Origin: JTS-AC122 sp050246015
GTDB taxonomy: Bacteria; Planctomycetota; Phycisphaerae; Phycisphaerales; UBA1924
Assembly: GCA_050246015.1 (NCBI GenBank)
Contig: JBFWWU010000019.1
Span: forward strand, 20,096-84,095
DNA: 64,000 bases
Direction of reading: 5' to 3'
The notes under the pieces were generated by a model. The model was not told where the DNA came from and did no database searches. It worked only from the letters and a program-made list of their open reading frames with translations. The translations under genes and the position numbers were made by a program. The stretch's first letter is position 1. Each line of letters opens with the position of its first letter. Shown here piece by piece: positions 52,784-62,400 of this stretch.

Positions 52784-53425
52784 ATGAGTATTCGGACCCT
52801 CTTTGCCGCCGCCCTGCTCATCGGAACCGCCTCCGCCGCTGCTTCCGCCCAGACCGGTACGTTCACGATCGACTGGAAGGTCAACGGCGTCGAAGGCGTC
52901 ACCGTCGCGCCCGGCGCGACCGTCCTTGTGACCGGCACCGCGAGTTGGGATCCCGCCGCGTTTGGTCTGGGCGGTACGCAGTTCCGCGTCAACCTGACCG
53001 ACTCAAACCTGACTGACGTGCTGGTGTACAACGAGACGATGGGGCTGGGGCGCAACCCGCTCCTCCGGCTCACACCGCAGACGCTGGTGGACTCGGTGAC
53101 GGGCACGGGCCGAGCGATCACCGCGAGCGCCAACGCCGTGATCGACGCCGCGCAGGCCCCGCAGTTCATCAACCCCGGATTCAGCACCGCTAACCCGATC
53201 CAGGTGTTCAGTTTCATGTTCACCGCCGGCGGCGCGGGGCGGACGATCAACATCGGCTCCGAGATCCTCGGCGCGACACTCCTGTCCAACTCCTTCGGGC
53301 AGCCGGTTCCGACGCAGTACCAGCGAGTCTCCGACGGCGCCATGATCCAGATCGTTCCCACGCCCGGATCGTTCGCGCTGCTGGGCGTCGGCGGCCTGAT
53401 GACCCTTCGCCGCAAGCGTCGCTGA
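52784..53425 (+). CDS. Exported protein with PEP-CTERM-like anchor
   Basis: The 213-residue protein has a signal peptide (cleavage after ASAAASA), a beta-sandwich-like body (TFTIDWKVNG, VLVTGTASWDP, TDVLVYNETM) and a C-terminal PEP-CTERM variant, VPTPGSFALLGVGGLMTLRRKRR-like, with PTPG in place of PEP. It should be sorted to the cell surface by an exosortase-type enzyme. It ends in a strong terminator. The 289-base upstream spacer (52495-52783) has no gene I can support. Confidence 0.85.
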   Translation: MSIRTLFAAALLIGTASAAASAQTGTFTIDWKVNGVEGVTVAPGATVLVTGTASWDPAAFGLGGTQFRVNLTDSNLTDVLVYNETMGLGRNPLLRLTPQTLVDSVTGTGRAITASANAVIDAAQAPQFINPGFSTANPIQVFSFMFTAGGAGRTINIGSEILGATLLSNSFGQPVPTQYQRVSDGAMIQIVPTPGSFALLGVGGLMTLRRKRR

Positions 53426-53514
53426 TCCATCGCCTCTTGACCTTCAACCTGAAGACCTGACGTCTTTCATGCATTCTCCTTACTCCTGTGTGACTCCTGT
53501 TGTTGTTGCGACCA

Positions 53515-53552
53515 CAACCACCCCGGGCTGGCGCCCGGGGTGGTTGTTGTTC
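53515..53552 (+). terminator. Rho-independent terminator after the PEP-CTERM gene
   Basis: A perfect 14-bp stem with a 4-base loop (tggc) is followed by TTGTTC. It lies about 90 bases after the stop of the PEP-CTERM gene and before the BtuF-like gene. Confidence 0.88.
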
Positions 53553-53625
53553 GTCGGGGCGCCCGGTGGCCCAGCGACTCCAGTCCGCGTGCCGATCGCC
53601 GCGGTTCGCGGGAATAACCTTACCC

Positions 53626-54579
53626 GTGAGATCGTCTGGGTCGAACATCTCCGCCCCGGCTGGGCTCCTGGCGATCATGTGCCTGAGCCTGTTCGTGCTC
53701 GGCGCCTGCGCGAGACAACCTTCGACGCACGCCGGCGCAGGCGCGAGCGATGATGTTCGCATCGTGTCGCTGTCGCCCGCGGCGGCGGACATCGTGCGAG
53801 CGCTCGGCCTGAGCGACGAGATCGTCGGGCGGAATTCCGCCGACGCATGGACGCACTCCGACGTGCCGACGTGCGGCGAACTGGGCCGGATTGACTACGA
53901 GGCACTGCTCGCCGCCAAACCGACCATCGTGCTCGTGCAGGAGCCGAGCATGCCGGTTCGCCTACAGGCGCTGGCGCAGCAACACGGCTTCCGGGCTCTC
54001 AACCTTTCGCTGCTGACGCTGGACGACATTCGAACCAGCGCTCGACAAATCGGGGACGCATTGCCCGCGGCCCGGCGCGGGCCCGCCCGGGACGAACTCC
54101 GGCGTGTCGAACACGCGATGGACGCCGCGTGGTCCACGGCAGACGGGATCTATCCCGGACGCGTGCTTCTGCTGGCGTCGGTCGATCCGCCGGCGGCGCT
54201 TGGTCCGGGTTCGTTTCACGCTCAAATCGTGCAGCGCCTTGGGGGAACGTTGATCCCGGCGAAAGGGCCGCCGTACATCACGCTCGCCGCGGAGGATATC
54301 GTGGCGCTGGCTCCGGATGGAATCATCCTGATCCTCCCGCGCGATCCGACCGCGCCGGAGACGTCGGAGGATTCCGGGGGCCGGGACACCACGGCTGGCG
54401 ACGCCGGTCGGGCGACTCAAGCGATGCGCTCGCTGGGCACGCTCAATGTCCCGGCGATCCGGGTCGGCCGCGTGGCGCTGATCGATGATCCCAAGGCGCA
54501 TCTTCCGAGCACGGCGATGATCACGCTGGCGGAAGAAATCCGCAACGTCTTGCAGCGCTGGAACGTGGATGGGCACTGA
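53626..54579 (+). CDS. BtuF-like periplasmic-binding lipoprotein (helical-backbone metal receptor)
   Basis: The 317-residue product has a lipoprotein signal with lipobox VLGAC. The periplasmic binding protein fold of the cobalamin/siderophore type (BtuF, FecB) is seen in VRIVSLSPAAADIVRALGL, EIVGRNSADAW, LAAKPTIVLVQEP and LNLSLLTLDDI, with a C-terminal IRVGRVALIDD. The GTG at 53626 gives a sensible signal peptide. No permease or ATPase gene of the transporter is in the window, so the receptor must work with distant partners. Confidence 0.85.
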   Translation: MRSSGSNISAPAGLLAIMCLSLFVLGACARQPSTHAGAGASDDVRIVSLSPAAADIVRALGLSDEIVGRNSADAWTHSDVPTCGELGRIDYEALLAAKPTIVLVQEPSMPVRLQALAQQHGFRALNLSLLTLDDIRTSARQIGDALPAARRGPARDELRRVEHAMDAAWSTADGIYPGRVLLLASVDPPAALGPGSFHAQIVQRLGGTLIPAKGPPYITLAAEDIVALAPDGIILILPRDPTAPETSEDSGGRDTTAGDAGRATQAMRSLGTLNVPAIRVGRVALIDDPKAHLPSTAMITLAEEIRNVLQRWNVDGH

Positions 54580-54674
54580 ACCGCGAACCACCACCCCTGC
54601 CGACGGGTGCGACGGACACCGCAACCCGATGGAATTCGCCCTCCGATTCGCTACCATCAATCGTGACACGCGCC

Positions 54675-54766
<92 letters not shown>

Positions 54767-54770
54767 TTGA

Positions 54771-54810
54771 GCGGGAGACTCGCGCGATCGGGTCTCCCGC
54801 TTTGTCGTTT
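54771..54810 (+). terminator. Terminator following tRNA-Ser
   Basis: A 9-bp inverted repeat (gcgggagac / gtctcccgc) with a 12-base loop, followed by TTTGTCGTTT, lies 5 bases past the tRNA. Confidence 0.8.
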
Positions 54811-55082
54811 TGACCGCGATTTCCCGCGAGATTCCGCGAGTCTTGAGTGCCGAGAGACGCGGGGTGGCGCCGGCGCGGTCGCCTCTGGGCCGTTTCCCCC
54901 GAAAAGTCTCTCGGGGCCGATTTCGGCAGTTCAGAATTCGCGGGTTGACCTACTCGGACCTCGGTGCCGGTTGGCGCGGGATGAGATGCCGCGACGAGAC
55001 CGCCGGGAGTTCCTCGCCATCGCCGAACGGCCCGTTCACGGACGGTAGTGTTGTCACATGCTGGAGGAGTCGACCGCGAGGC
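54811..55082. other. Intergenic spacer between tRNA-Ser and the recombinase gene
   Basis: About 270 bases separate the tRNA terminator from the 3' end of the minus-strand recombinase. I see no gene or tRNA fragment repeat. The left boundary of the island probably lies here, but no direct repeat can be shown without the other end. Confidence 0.4.
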
Positions 55083-56876
55083 TTAGGCGCCGATGGCCTG
55101 GGCTTGGCGCGACCAGTCCAGGTGTTGAGCGGCGCGGAGCAGGTCGGCGAGAGTCACGCTCGACTCGAGCGCGCCTGTGAGGACCGACCGAAGGATTGAT
55201 GGGCTCAGGTGGGTCAAGGTGAGGATCGAGTGGACCCGGGTGGCGGTGAGACCCGCCCGCTGCGCGACCGATTCGACCGTGTGATCCGTCCGCAGCAGTT
55301 CGCGGCGCCAGGCGAAGGCGAGGCCGACCGCGCGAACCAGGTGGTCTCGGGCCACCGGGCGTCCGTCGGGTGTGACGGTTGTCAGCAAATCGTGACCATC
55401 GGGGCTGAGGAGCACGCGGCGTCCGTCGTGGCGCTTGATCTGGATGTGGAGCGTGATTGCCAGGTGCTGGCCACGGTCTTCGATCTCGGGTGTGAACGGG
55501 CACGCTGGAACCGGGCTGGTACTCTTGCGCGCGGGGCGATTGGTTCCTAGCTCGCGTGCTTCGTCAACGCAGGCGGCGATCCGGTTGTGGACAAGCTCGA
55601 CGGTGATCCGGTCGGGCGCGACCATCACCCGATGAACGACCTCGCGAATCCAGCGGTCTCGTGCCTCGGGCTCTTGCCCGCGCAGATCGGCGTTGTGCTG
55701 GTTCTTCAAGTGATCGAGCACAAGGCCGCGGATCAGGTCGTCGATGTGCGCCGCATTGACCGTCTTGATCGGGCAGGTCTTGAACCCCTGCTTCACGGCC
55801 TTCTGGCTGACGTAGTAGCGGACGATGCGCCGGGCGTCGGCGCCGCGGGCGCTAAGTACGTCTTTCCGCTTCGAGACCGGGCGCTGGACCGAGCCCGGGC
55901 TCATCGCGTGTCCCTCGAAGGTGCGGATCTTGCCCTTGAGCAGGTGCGTGTGCGTCCACTTCTGGCATGACTCACGCTCGATCGTTCCCATCTTGGCATG
56001 GACCTGGTCCCAGATGGCCTGATCGACGATCGCCTCATGGTGGCCCTGATAGACGTCGGTCTGTTTGGGGACGCTCTGGTTGTTGCGGCCTCGGGTGTGG
56101 GCGATCTTGCCGATGTAGACCGGGTTGGTCAGGACTCTATAGAGGAACGCGGCGGTGAGCGGTCGTCCGCCGTGCTCCTTGCCGCGGCTGCTGATCCAAT
56201 GCTTGGTGGTGTGGCTCTCGGCGTTGAGCTTCGCGGCAAGGTCGACCAGGGAGCCGAGCTCAAGGTAGCCGTTGAAGACCAACCGGATCAACTCGGCTTC
56301 GGGCTGGATGACGCGGAGTGTGCGGTCGTTCAGCACGAAGTCTGGGTCGCCTTGTCGTGGCAGCCGGTAGCCCAAGGGGGGTTGGCCGCAGACCCAGACG
56401 CCCTTGCGCTTGGTCGCCGCGATCTTGTCGCGGATGCGCTCGCCCGCTACCTCGCGCTCGAATTGCGCAAAGGAGAGCAGCATGTTCAAGGTCAGTCGCC
56501 CCATCGAAGTCGTGGTGTTGAACTGCTGGGTGACGGATACGAACGAGACGTTGTGCTCATCGAAGGTCTGCATGAGCTGCGCAAAGTCGGCCAGCGACCG
56601 CGAGAGGCGGTCGACCTTGTAGACCACAACCACATCGACCCGTCCCTTGTGGATGTCGTCAAGGAGGCGCTGAAGACCGGGACGGTCGGTAGAACCGCCC
56701 GAGTAGCCGCCGTCGTCGTAAGCAGTGGCGATGGCGGTCCATCCCTGGTGCTTCTGGCTCTTGATGTAGTCGATCCCGGCCTCTCGCTGGGCGTCAAGAG
56801 AGTTGAAGGCCATGTCGAGGCCTTCTTCGCTCGACTTGCGCGTGTAAACGGCGCATCGGACGATCGGTGTGGTCAT
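55083..56876 (-). CDS. Large serine recombinase (resolvase/invertase N-terminal domain)
   Basis: The 597-residue protein carries the serine recombinase catalytic domain: YTRKSSEEG (S15 nucleophile), YDDGGYSGGSTDRPGLQRLL, VVVVYKVDRLSRSL and LLSFAQFEREVAGERIRDKI. A recombinase domain follows (about 165-290, PPLGYRLPRQGD, RVLTNPVYIGKI). The zinc-ribbon region is present in outline (LLKGKI, RYYVSQKAVKQG), but the usual Cys pairs are missing, as in other members of this group. The C-terminus ends in a helix-turn-helix-like region (VAQRAGLTATRVHSIL). Its start overlaps the end of the DUF2924 gene by 4 bases. It is likely to move the island, but could also be a decayed or resident recombinase. Confidence 0.88.
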   Translation of the reverse strand: MTTPIVRCAVYTRKSSEEGLDMAFNSLDAQREAGIDYIKSQKHQGWTAIATAYDDGGYSGGSTDRPGLQRLLDDIHKGRVDVVVVYKVDRLSRSLADFAQLMQTFDEHNVSFVSVTQQFNTTTSMGRLTLNMLLSFAQFEREVAGERIRDKIAATKRKGVWVCGQPPLGYRLPRQGDPDFVLNDRTLRVIQPEAELIRLVFNGYLELGSLVDLAAKLNAESHTTKHWISSRGKEHGGRPLTAAFLYRVLTNPVYIGKIAHTRGRNNQSVPKQTDVYQGHHEAIVDQAIWDQVHAKMGTIERESCQKWTHTHLLKGKIRTFEGHAMSPGSVQRPVSKRKDVLSARGADARRIVRYYVSQKAVKQGFKTCPIKTVNAAHIDDLIRGLVLDHLKNQHNADLRGQEPEARDRWIREVVHRVMVAPDRITVELVHNRIAACVDEARELGTNRPARKSTSPVPACPFTPEIEDRGQHLAITLHIQIKRHDGRRVLLSPDGHDLLTTVTPDGRPVARDHLVRAVGLAFAWRRELLRTDHTVESVAQRAGLTATRVHSILTLTHLSPSILRSVLTGALESSVTLADLLRAAQHLDWSRQAQAIGA

Positions 56877-57511
56877 GAGTGTTCACCTTGGTTGCGGCGC
56901 CGGCGTTGTTTGTTGCCCGGCTTCGACTGTTCGCCACTGACACCCTCACGCGTGGTCATGCCAAAGAACCGCGGCCCGGACCAGCGTGTCCCGGTGATCT
57001 CGCGTGCGATTTCGCTGAGGCTGCCGTAGGTCTGATCGCGGTAGCGGAACTGGCGTCCGCCATCGAGCACATAGACCTCATACCGGACCCCGCGCCAGAC
57101 GCGAGAGAGTCTGGTGGCCGGAGGGAGATCGCTGCTCGAAGTTCGGACGGTTGAGGCCGCGCCCCGCGATCGGCGCTTCGTCGCTGGCGTATGTGCGTCG
57201 TCGCGAACTTCGCCATTGCTCGGCACACCGCCCTTGGTCGCGGTGCGGATCGCCCGATCGAGCAGCCGCCTTGTCTCGGCGTCGAGGCCGCCGTGGACGC
57301 GTTCCTGCGCCCCCCATGCCAGTTCGCGGATGAGCAGCCGCTTCTGCGCCGGCGGCGCTGCCCGGCCCATGTGTTTCGACCACAAATCGCGCAAGTTCGC
57401 GATGGAAAGGTCCGCAAGGCTCTCGACATCAATGGCGCCGGCCCGCGTCTCGCGTTGTCCGTCATCAAGCCGCGCAGGTCCGGGATGCTGGGCTTTCGGT
57501 TCGTGCTTCAC
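56873..57511 (-). CDS. DUF2924 protein
   Basis: The 212-residue protein matches DUF2924: NLRDLWSKHMGRAAPPAQKR, RELAWGAQERVHGGLDAETR, and a C-terminal RVWRGVRYEVYVLDGGRQF with LSEIAREITGTRWSGPRFFG. DUF2924 genes repeatedly sit immediately upstream of this type of serine recombinase in phage-like islands; the role is not known, perhaps as a recombination directionality or DNA-binding factor. A GTG at 57511 with GGGAG 6 bases upstream is preferred to a TTG at 57517. The stop overlaps the recombinase start. Confidence 0.85.
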   Translation of the reverse strand: MKHEPKAQHPGPARLDDGQRETRAGAIDVESLADLSIANLRDLWSKHMGRAAPPAQKRLLIRELAWGAQERVHGGLDAETRRLLDRAIRTATKGGVPSNGEVRDDAHTPATKRRSRGAASTVRTSSSDLPPATRLSRVWRGVRYEVYVLDGGRQFRYRDQTYGSLSEIAREITGTRWSGPRFFGMTTREGVSGEQSKPGNKQRRRRNQGEHS

Positions 57512-57803
57512 GATCAACTCCCGCCGTCATCTGGGACCTCGCGCCCGTGACGCTGATCCCGTTCGGCGCACACACTGAGCCATGCGACTGCGGAGAGAGC
57601 AAGGTGATTCGGCGGACATCGCCGCAGAATCTGAGCTCCCGGGCTCCGCAGGGTCCGGAGCGCGGCGCATGGCCGGAGTAGCTCCAGATGGACCTTGCCT
57701 TCTTCGTGTGTTGATGGCCCTATCGGTCGCGTGTCGGCAACGTCGCCGGCCACGCGTTACCGCGGCACTGTGCCGTGATCGTCCTCAACCGAAGGAGCAT
57801 CCG

Positions 57804-58241
57804 ATGGGTACGAAGAAGTCAGGAAGTGGGAAGAACAAGAAGGCCGGCGCCACTACTAAGGTCGCATCGGCCGCGGGCACCGAGAAGGCGCGGAAGGCAG
57901 CGATCGCCGAGATCCAGCAGCGATTGGAAGGCAAACCGAGCGCCGTCAGCGACGCGAGCAAGAAGGCGGGGAAGGCGCCCAAGGCCACAAAGGCTGTCAA
58001 GCCGAAGCGAATGAGCGCCCTTGATGCCGCAGCACAGGTCATCGCTGGCGCCAGCAAACCGATGCGCGCCAAGGATCTGATCGAACAGATGGAGGCCAAG
58101 GGTCTGTGGAAGAGTCCCGGCGGAAAGACGCCCGAGGCGACGCTTTACGCCGCCATCATCCGCGAGATCGCGGCTAAGGGGGCCGACGCTCGGTTCAAGA
58201 AACACGACCGCGGCCTGTTCGTCGCGGGCAAGCGACGGTAA
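57804..58241 (+). CDS. HARE-HTH domain protein
   Basis: The 145-residue protein has a Lys/Ala-rich, basic N-terminal half (GTKKSGSGKNKKAGATTK) and a C-terminal HARE-HTH winged helix of about 70 residues: SALDAAAQVIAGASKPMRAK, LWKSPGGKTPEATLYAAII, REIAAKGADARFKKHDRGLF. HARE-HTH domains are found in chromatin proteins, RNA polymerase delta subunits and restriction enzymes. The ATG has GAAGGAG upstream; the frame is open further upstream but reads as a shadow. Divergent from the DUF2924/recombinase pair, it is common cargo in such islands and may bind DNA. A terminator follows. Confidence 0.85.
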   Translation: MGTKKSGSGKNKKAGATTKVASAAGTEKARKAAIAEIQQRLEGKPSAVSDASKKAGKAPKATKAVKPKRMSALDAAAQVIAGASKPMRAKDLIEQMEAKGLWKSPGGKTPEATLYAAIIREIAAKGADARFKKHDRGLFVAGKRR

Positions 58242-58270
58242 CGATCCGCTGCATAGCGCCGTTTCGCGAT

Positions 58271-58297
58271 CACCCCGGCCAAGCCGGGGTGTTTCTC
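58271..58297 (+). terminator. Rho-independent terminator after the HARE-HTH gene
   Basis: A 9-bp stem (caccccggc / gccggggtg) with a 3-base loop and a TTTCT tail lies 30 bases after the stop. Transcription of the following cluster should start downstream of it. Confidence 0.85.
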
Positions 58298-58453
58298 ATG
58301 TGGCCCCACGCGATGAATGGTTTATCCCTGCCTCGTCCGTTGCGAACGCGAGCGAGCAGAATGGAGTATCCTGACAACCCTTCATGGCTTCTAGTTGCGC
58401 CTGGATGACCGGGCGGCCTTCCATCCAGGCGCTGTAGCGGGTACGATGCCTGG

Positions 58454-59413
58454 ATGCCTGCCGCCCCCGCCATCCAGACAGACGGTATCCGTCCACGCTT
58501 CTCCGGTCACGAGAGCTTCCCGCTCCGATTCGGTTGGCTCGCTAAAGGCGTTCGATTCTGCCGGCAGCGTCCGAGTGGATTCAGCGCGGACGCGGACGCG
58601 ATGGTCGATCTCGGCGTCGGCAAGAACATGGTGAGATCGATCCGCTTTTGGGCGTTGGAGGCGGGCATGATCGAGGCCGGCCCCGCGGGTCGATCCTCAC
58701 GGACTCCCTCGTTGCAGCCGACTTCGCTCGGTGAACTGCTCTTCGAAGAGGATGGTGAGGATCCCTACATGGAGGATCCGGCCACGACGTGGCTCGTGCA
58801 TTGGCAACTCGCGTCTCGGCCGCACGGACCGACCACGTGGTATTGGTTGTTCAACCTCCTGCGATCTCCAGAGTTCACGAAAGACGACGTGCTCCGCGAG
58901 ATCCGTCAGTTGCAGGTGCGCAACGGATGGGCCGCTCTCTCCGATGAGACCCTTGCCCGGGATCTTGATTGTTGCCTTCGGTGCTACCTCCCATCGGACT
59001 CGGACAGGAAGCTCTCCGGGGAAGATTCGCTCGATTGTCCGTTAGCCGAGCTCGACTTGCTGCGTCGCGGCAGCGAGCCGGATCGGTACACGCTTGCTCG
59101 GGCGACACGGCCGGGACTCTCTACCCGTGTCTTCGGCTACGCGCTGCTGGAGTACTGTCGCCACGGATTGCCGAGCAACACTCGTGCCGTAGCCTTCGAT
59201 CAGATCGCGTACGCGCCGGGCAGTCCGGGACAGGTGTTCAGGCTCTCGGAGAACGCTCTCGCCGACAAGCTCATGTCGCTTGAGCGCGATACTCGCGGCG
59301 CCATTACGTTTGGATCGACTGCGGGCTTGAGACAGGTCTACCTGCGGGAACTCCCCGATCATCCGTCGGAGTTACTCCGCACATCAAAGCGGAGGCGCCA
59401 TGCCCATGCCTAA
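58454..59413 (+). CDS. sspB: DUF4007 protein, SspB-like (phosphorothioation nickase-type component)
   Basis: The 319-residue protein carries the DUF4007 signature: RFSGHESFPLRFGWLAKGV (residues 15-33), then LGVGKNMVRSIRFWALEAG. Its neighbours, a large ATPase and a PP-loop enzyme with overlapping genes in this order, match the sspB-sspC-sspD set that adds single-stranded phosphorothioate to DNA. In that system SspB is the strand-nicking component. The Arg-rich C-terminus (KRRRHAHA) may bind DNA. No nuclease active site is obvious by eye. Assignment by context; the symbol is given from memory of the family. It overlaps the next gene by 14 bases. Confidence 0.72.
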   Translation: MPAAPAIQTDGIRPRFSGHESFPLRFGWLAKGVRFCRQRPSGFSADADAMVDLGVGKNMVRSIRFWALEAGMIEAGPAGRSSRTPSLQPTSLGELLFEEDGEDPYMEDPATTWLVHWQLASRPHGPTTWYWLFNLLRSPEFTKDDVLREIRQLQVRNGWAALSDETLARDLDCCLRCYLPSDSDRKLSGEDSLDCPLAELDLLRRGSEPDRYTLARATRPGLSTRVFGYALLEYCRHGLPSNTRAVAFDQIAYAPGSPGQVFRLSENALADKLMSLERDTRGAITFGSTAGLRQVYLRELPDHPSELLRTSKRRRHAHA

Positions 59414-62400
59414 AAACCGCCGCCGCGTCAACTCGGTCCCGGGTTTCCGCCGCTCGGCAAACATCGAGGCCGACACGGATTCGCCGCTCTCTCGCTACAC
59501 AATCACGACGTGCGCAAAGCGGGCGTTGGATCGCGTCCTAGCCACCCTTGCGGGCAAGCACTCTGGTCGGGCTTGGACGCTGACCGGGCCGTACGGCTCG
59601 GGCAAGTCCTCCTTCGCGCTCTTTCTTTCCGCTCTGCTGGGCACGGAGCGAACGCCACACCACCGCGAGTCGTTGGCCTCACTACGGCACGCATCGCCCG
59701 ACCTCGCGCAGGAAATCGGCAAGATCCGCCGGGGCGGACGTGTGTTTGTGCCCGTGCTCATCGCAGGCGCTCGCGAACCACTCTCCACCGCGGTCCTGCG
59801 GGCTGCTCGTGCCGCGCTGTCTGCGTGCTCATCACGTCCTGCAAAGGCATTGCTCGCCGACCTTGACGACAAGGGCCGCAAGGCAAGCAAAGATCCGGTG
59901 CAAGTTCTCGCTGCCGTGCATGACTGCGTCGTGAACAAAGAACCTGGAGTATCGGGAACACTTGTGATCTTTGACGAACTCGGCAAGCTGCTCGAGTTTG
60001 CCGCAATGCATCCGCGGGACTCAGACGTCCACGTGCTCCAGCGGCTGGCCGAGCATGCGACAAGAACCGATCGCCCGATGCTGTTGCTCGGCATCTTGCA
60101 CCAAGACTTTGCGGGCTACGCACGCGATCTCCCCGCCGCGGATCGAGCCGAATGGGAGAAAGTGCGGGGACGCTTCGAGGACATCGCCTTCGACGAACCC
60201 GCGGACGAGACGCTGCGGCTGCTGGCCGATACTTGGCAACGGACGGCGCCACCGGGCATACCCACGAACGCTCGATGGCGGCCCATCTGCGAATCCGCCG
60301 CGGCACTATCGCTTGTCCCTCGGGGGATGGAGAAGGCCGAGGCGACGAGACTGCTGACGGCGTGCCGTCCCCTTCACCCTCTGGCCGCTCTTTTGCTCGG
60401 GCCGGTGTTCAAACGGTTTGGTCAGAACGAGCGATCCGCCTTTTCGTTCCTGCAATCGAGCGAACCGTTCAGCCTGCGCGACTTCATTGCGCGTTCCGGT
60501 GCCGACGCCGTCTTCGGCGTCGCTGATCTCTACGACTACTTGCTGGCCACCATCGGCGACGCGCTGCTGTCCACGCGCGACGGCAAGCGTTGGGCCGAGG
60601 CGATCGACTTAGAGCGCCGTCTCACAGACCTTGATCGCGGCAGCGTCGCCGTGCTCAAGACCATCTCGTTGCTCGGCATCGTGGGCCGGTGGTACGACCT
60701 GGCGCCATCGCCGGAGGTCGTGCGCTATTCGATGACGCCGGCCATGCGGTCTGATGACGTTGACATGGCCCTGGACGAGCTGAAGCGCCGTTCGGCGATC
60801 GTCCTGCGGAAGTACAACAACACGCTCAGCCTTTGGGAGGGGAGCGACATCGATGTCGAAGGCCGCTTGAGCGCCGCGAGGTCGGCGGTCCCGGTCAACG
60901 CCGGCACGGTGGGCCTGCTCCGTGAACATTTCCACGCGAGACCGGTCATCGCGCGGCGGCACTCGTTCAGTACAGGCACGCTTCGTCACTTCGCCGTGGA
61001 GTACACGACATGGGACGAACTCGCGAAGAAGCTGTCCGGCGTTGACAGTGCGGACGGACGCCTCCTGCTCGTGATTGACGATCGTTCCAATGGCCGCGAG
61101 GCCGAGGCAATCGCTGCCGTCCGCGATCAACCCGAGGTAGTCCTCGTCATTCCTTCCAACAGCCGGGAAATCGGCTTCCTTGCTCAAGAGGTTGCGTGTC
61201 TCGCGTGGGTTCGCCACAACACACCAGCGCTCGCTGGCGATTCCGCGGCACGACGCGAACTAGAGGCTCGCGACGGGGACGTTCGGCGGCGGCTGCAGGG
61301 GGAGTTGTCCAGCGCGCTCTGGGGACATGGGGCGCGGTGTATCCATCAGGGACGCGACTTGGATATCTCGACTCCGCGCGATCTCAATGAAGCGCTGTCT
61401 CGCATATGCGACGATCTGTACGGCGACGCCCCCGTCATTCGCAACGAGATCATCAACCGACGCGAGCCTTCGTCATCGGCGGCTGCGGCGCGGCGCAATC
61501 TGATCGAGAAGATGCTTCTGAACCCCACACTCCCAGACCTTGGGATTGTCAAGAACCCACCCGAGCGGAGCGTGTACCTGTCCGTACTGCGTTCCCTGGG
61601 GCTGCATACACAGGGATCGGCCGGCTGGCACCTCACCACCGATGGTCGCTGCGCGAAGCAGCATGCAGGCGCGCTCTTCAAGGCGATCCGTGAGTTCTTC
61701 GAACGGGCCGAACAAGAGCAGCGTCCGGTGCTCGACTTGTTCCGGCAGCTGCAGTCTCCCCCGTTCGGCATCCGTGCCGGTGTGCTTCCCATCATCGTCG
61801 GCGCGGCGCTGATCGCCCACGAGGCGGAGGTGGCGCTGTACGAGGATGGAGCCTTCGTGTCGCAGCTGACGGTCCCCATCTTCGAACGTCTGATTAAGGA
61901 GCCCGGAAACTACCGTATTCGCCGGTGGCGAGTGACGGGAGTGCGTTCGGCCGTCTTCCTGCAGCTCGCCGAGATGCTCGGCAAACAGGGATTGCCGGAT
62001 CACGTTGGACGGCAGGAGGTGCTGGAGGTCGTCAAGCCCCTCTTGCGGTTCGTCCGGAAGCTCGACAAGTACACGCTCAACACCCGCTCGCTGCAACCAG
62101 AAACGATCGCCGTGCGGGATGCGCTGCTCACGGCACGGGAACCGGATCAGCTCCTCTTCACGGTACTACCGAAGGCGTGCGGCATTCCCCCCTTCGAGAG
62201 CTCGAGGCGCGACCGAGGGGCGGACGTCGACCGGTACCGACGCGCTTTGCAGGGAGCCGTGACCGAGCTTCAGCAGGCCTACGAGCGGCTGATCGCGGCG
62301 GTGCATGCGAGCCTTACCGAAGCGTTCGGCGGCACCGGCACACTGGCTGAGACGCGTGTGACACTCACGCGTCGAGCACGAACCGTTCGTGATGTCGCCC

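Noticed and set aside
52495..53430. Extension of the small Cys-rich gene upstream on the minus strand
   Set aside because: The frame is open, but it lies entirely antisense to the PEP-CTERM gene and to the spacer, and the composition changes at the GGAGG-preceded ATG at 52494.
54810..55199. Plus-strand open frame between tRNA-Ser and the recombinase
   Set aside because: It overlaps the recombinase 3' end and has no ribosome site or recognisable motif.
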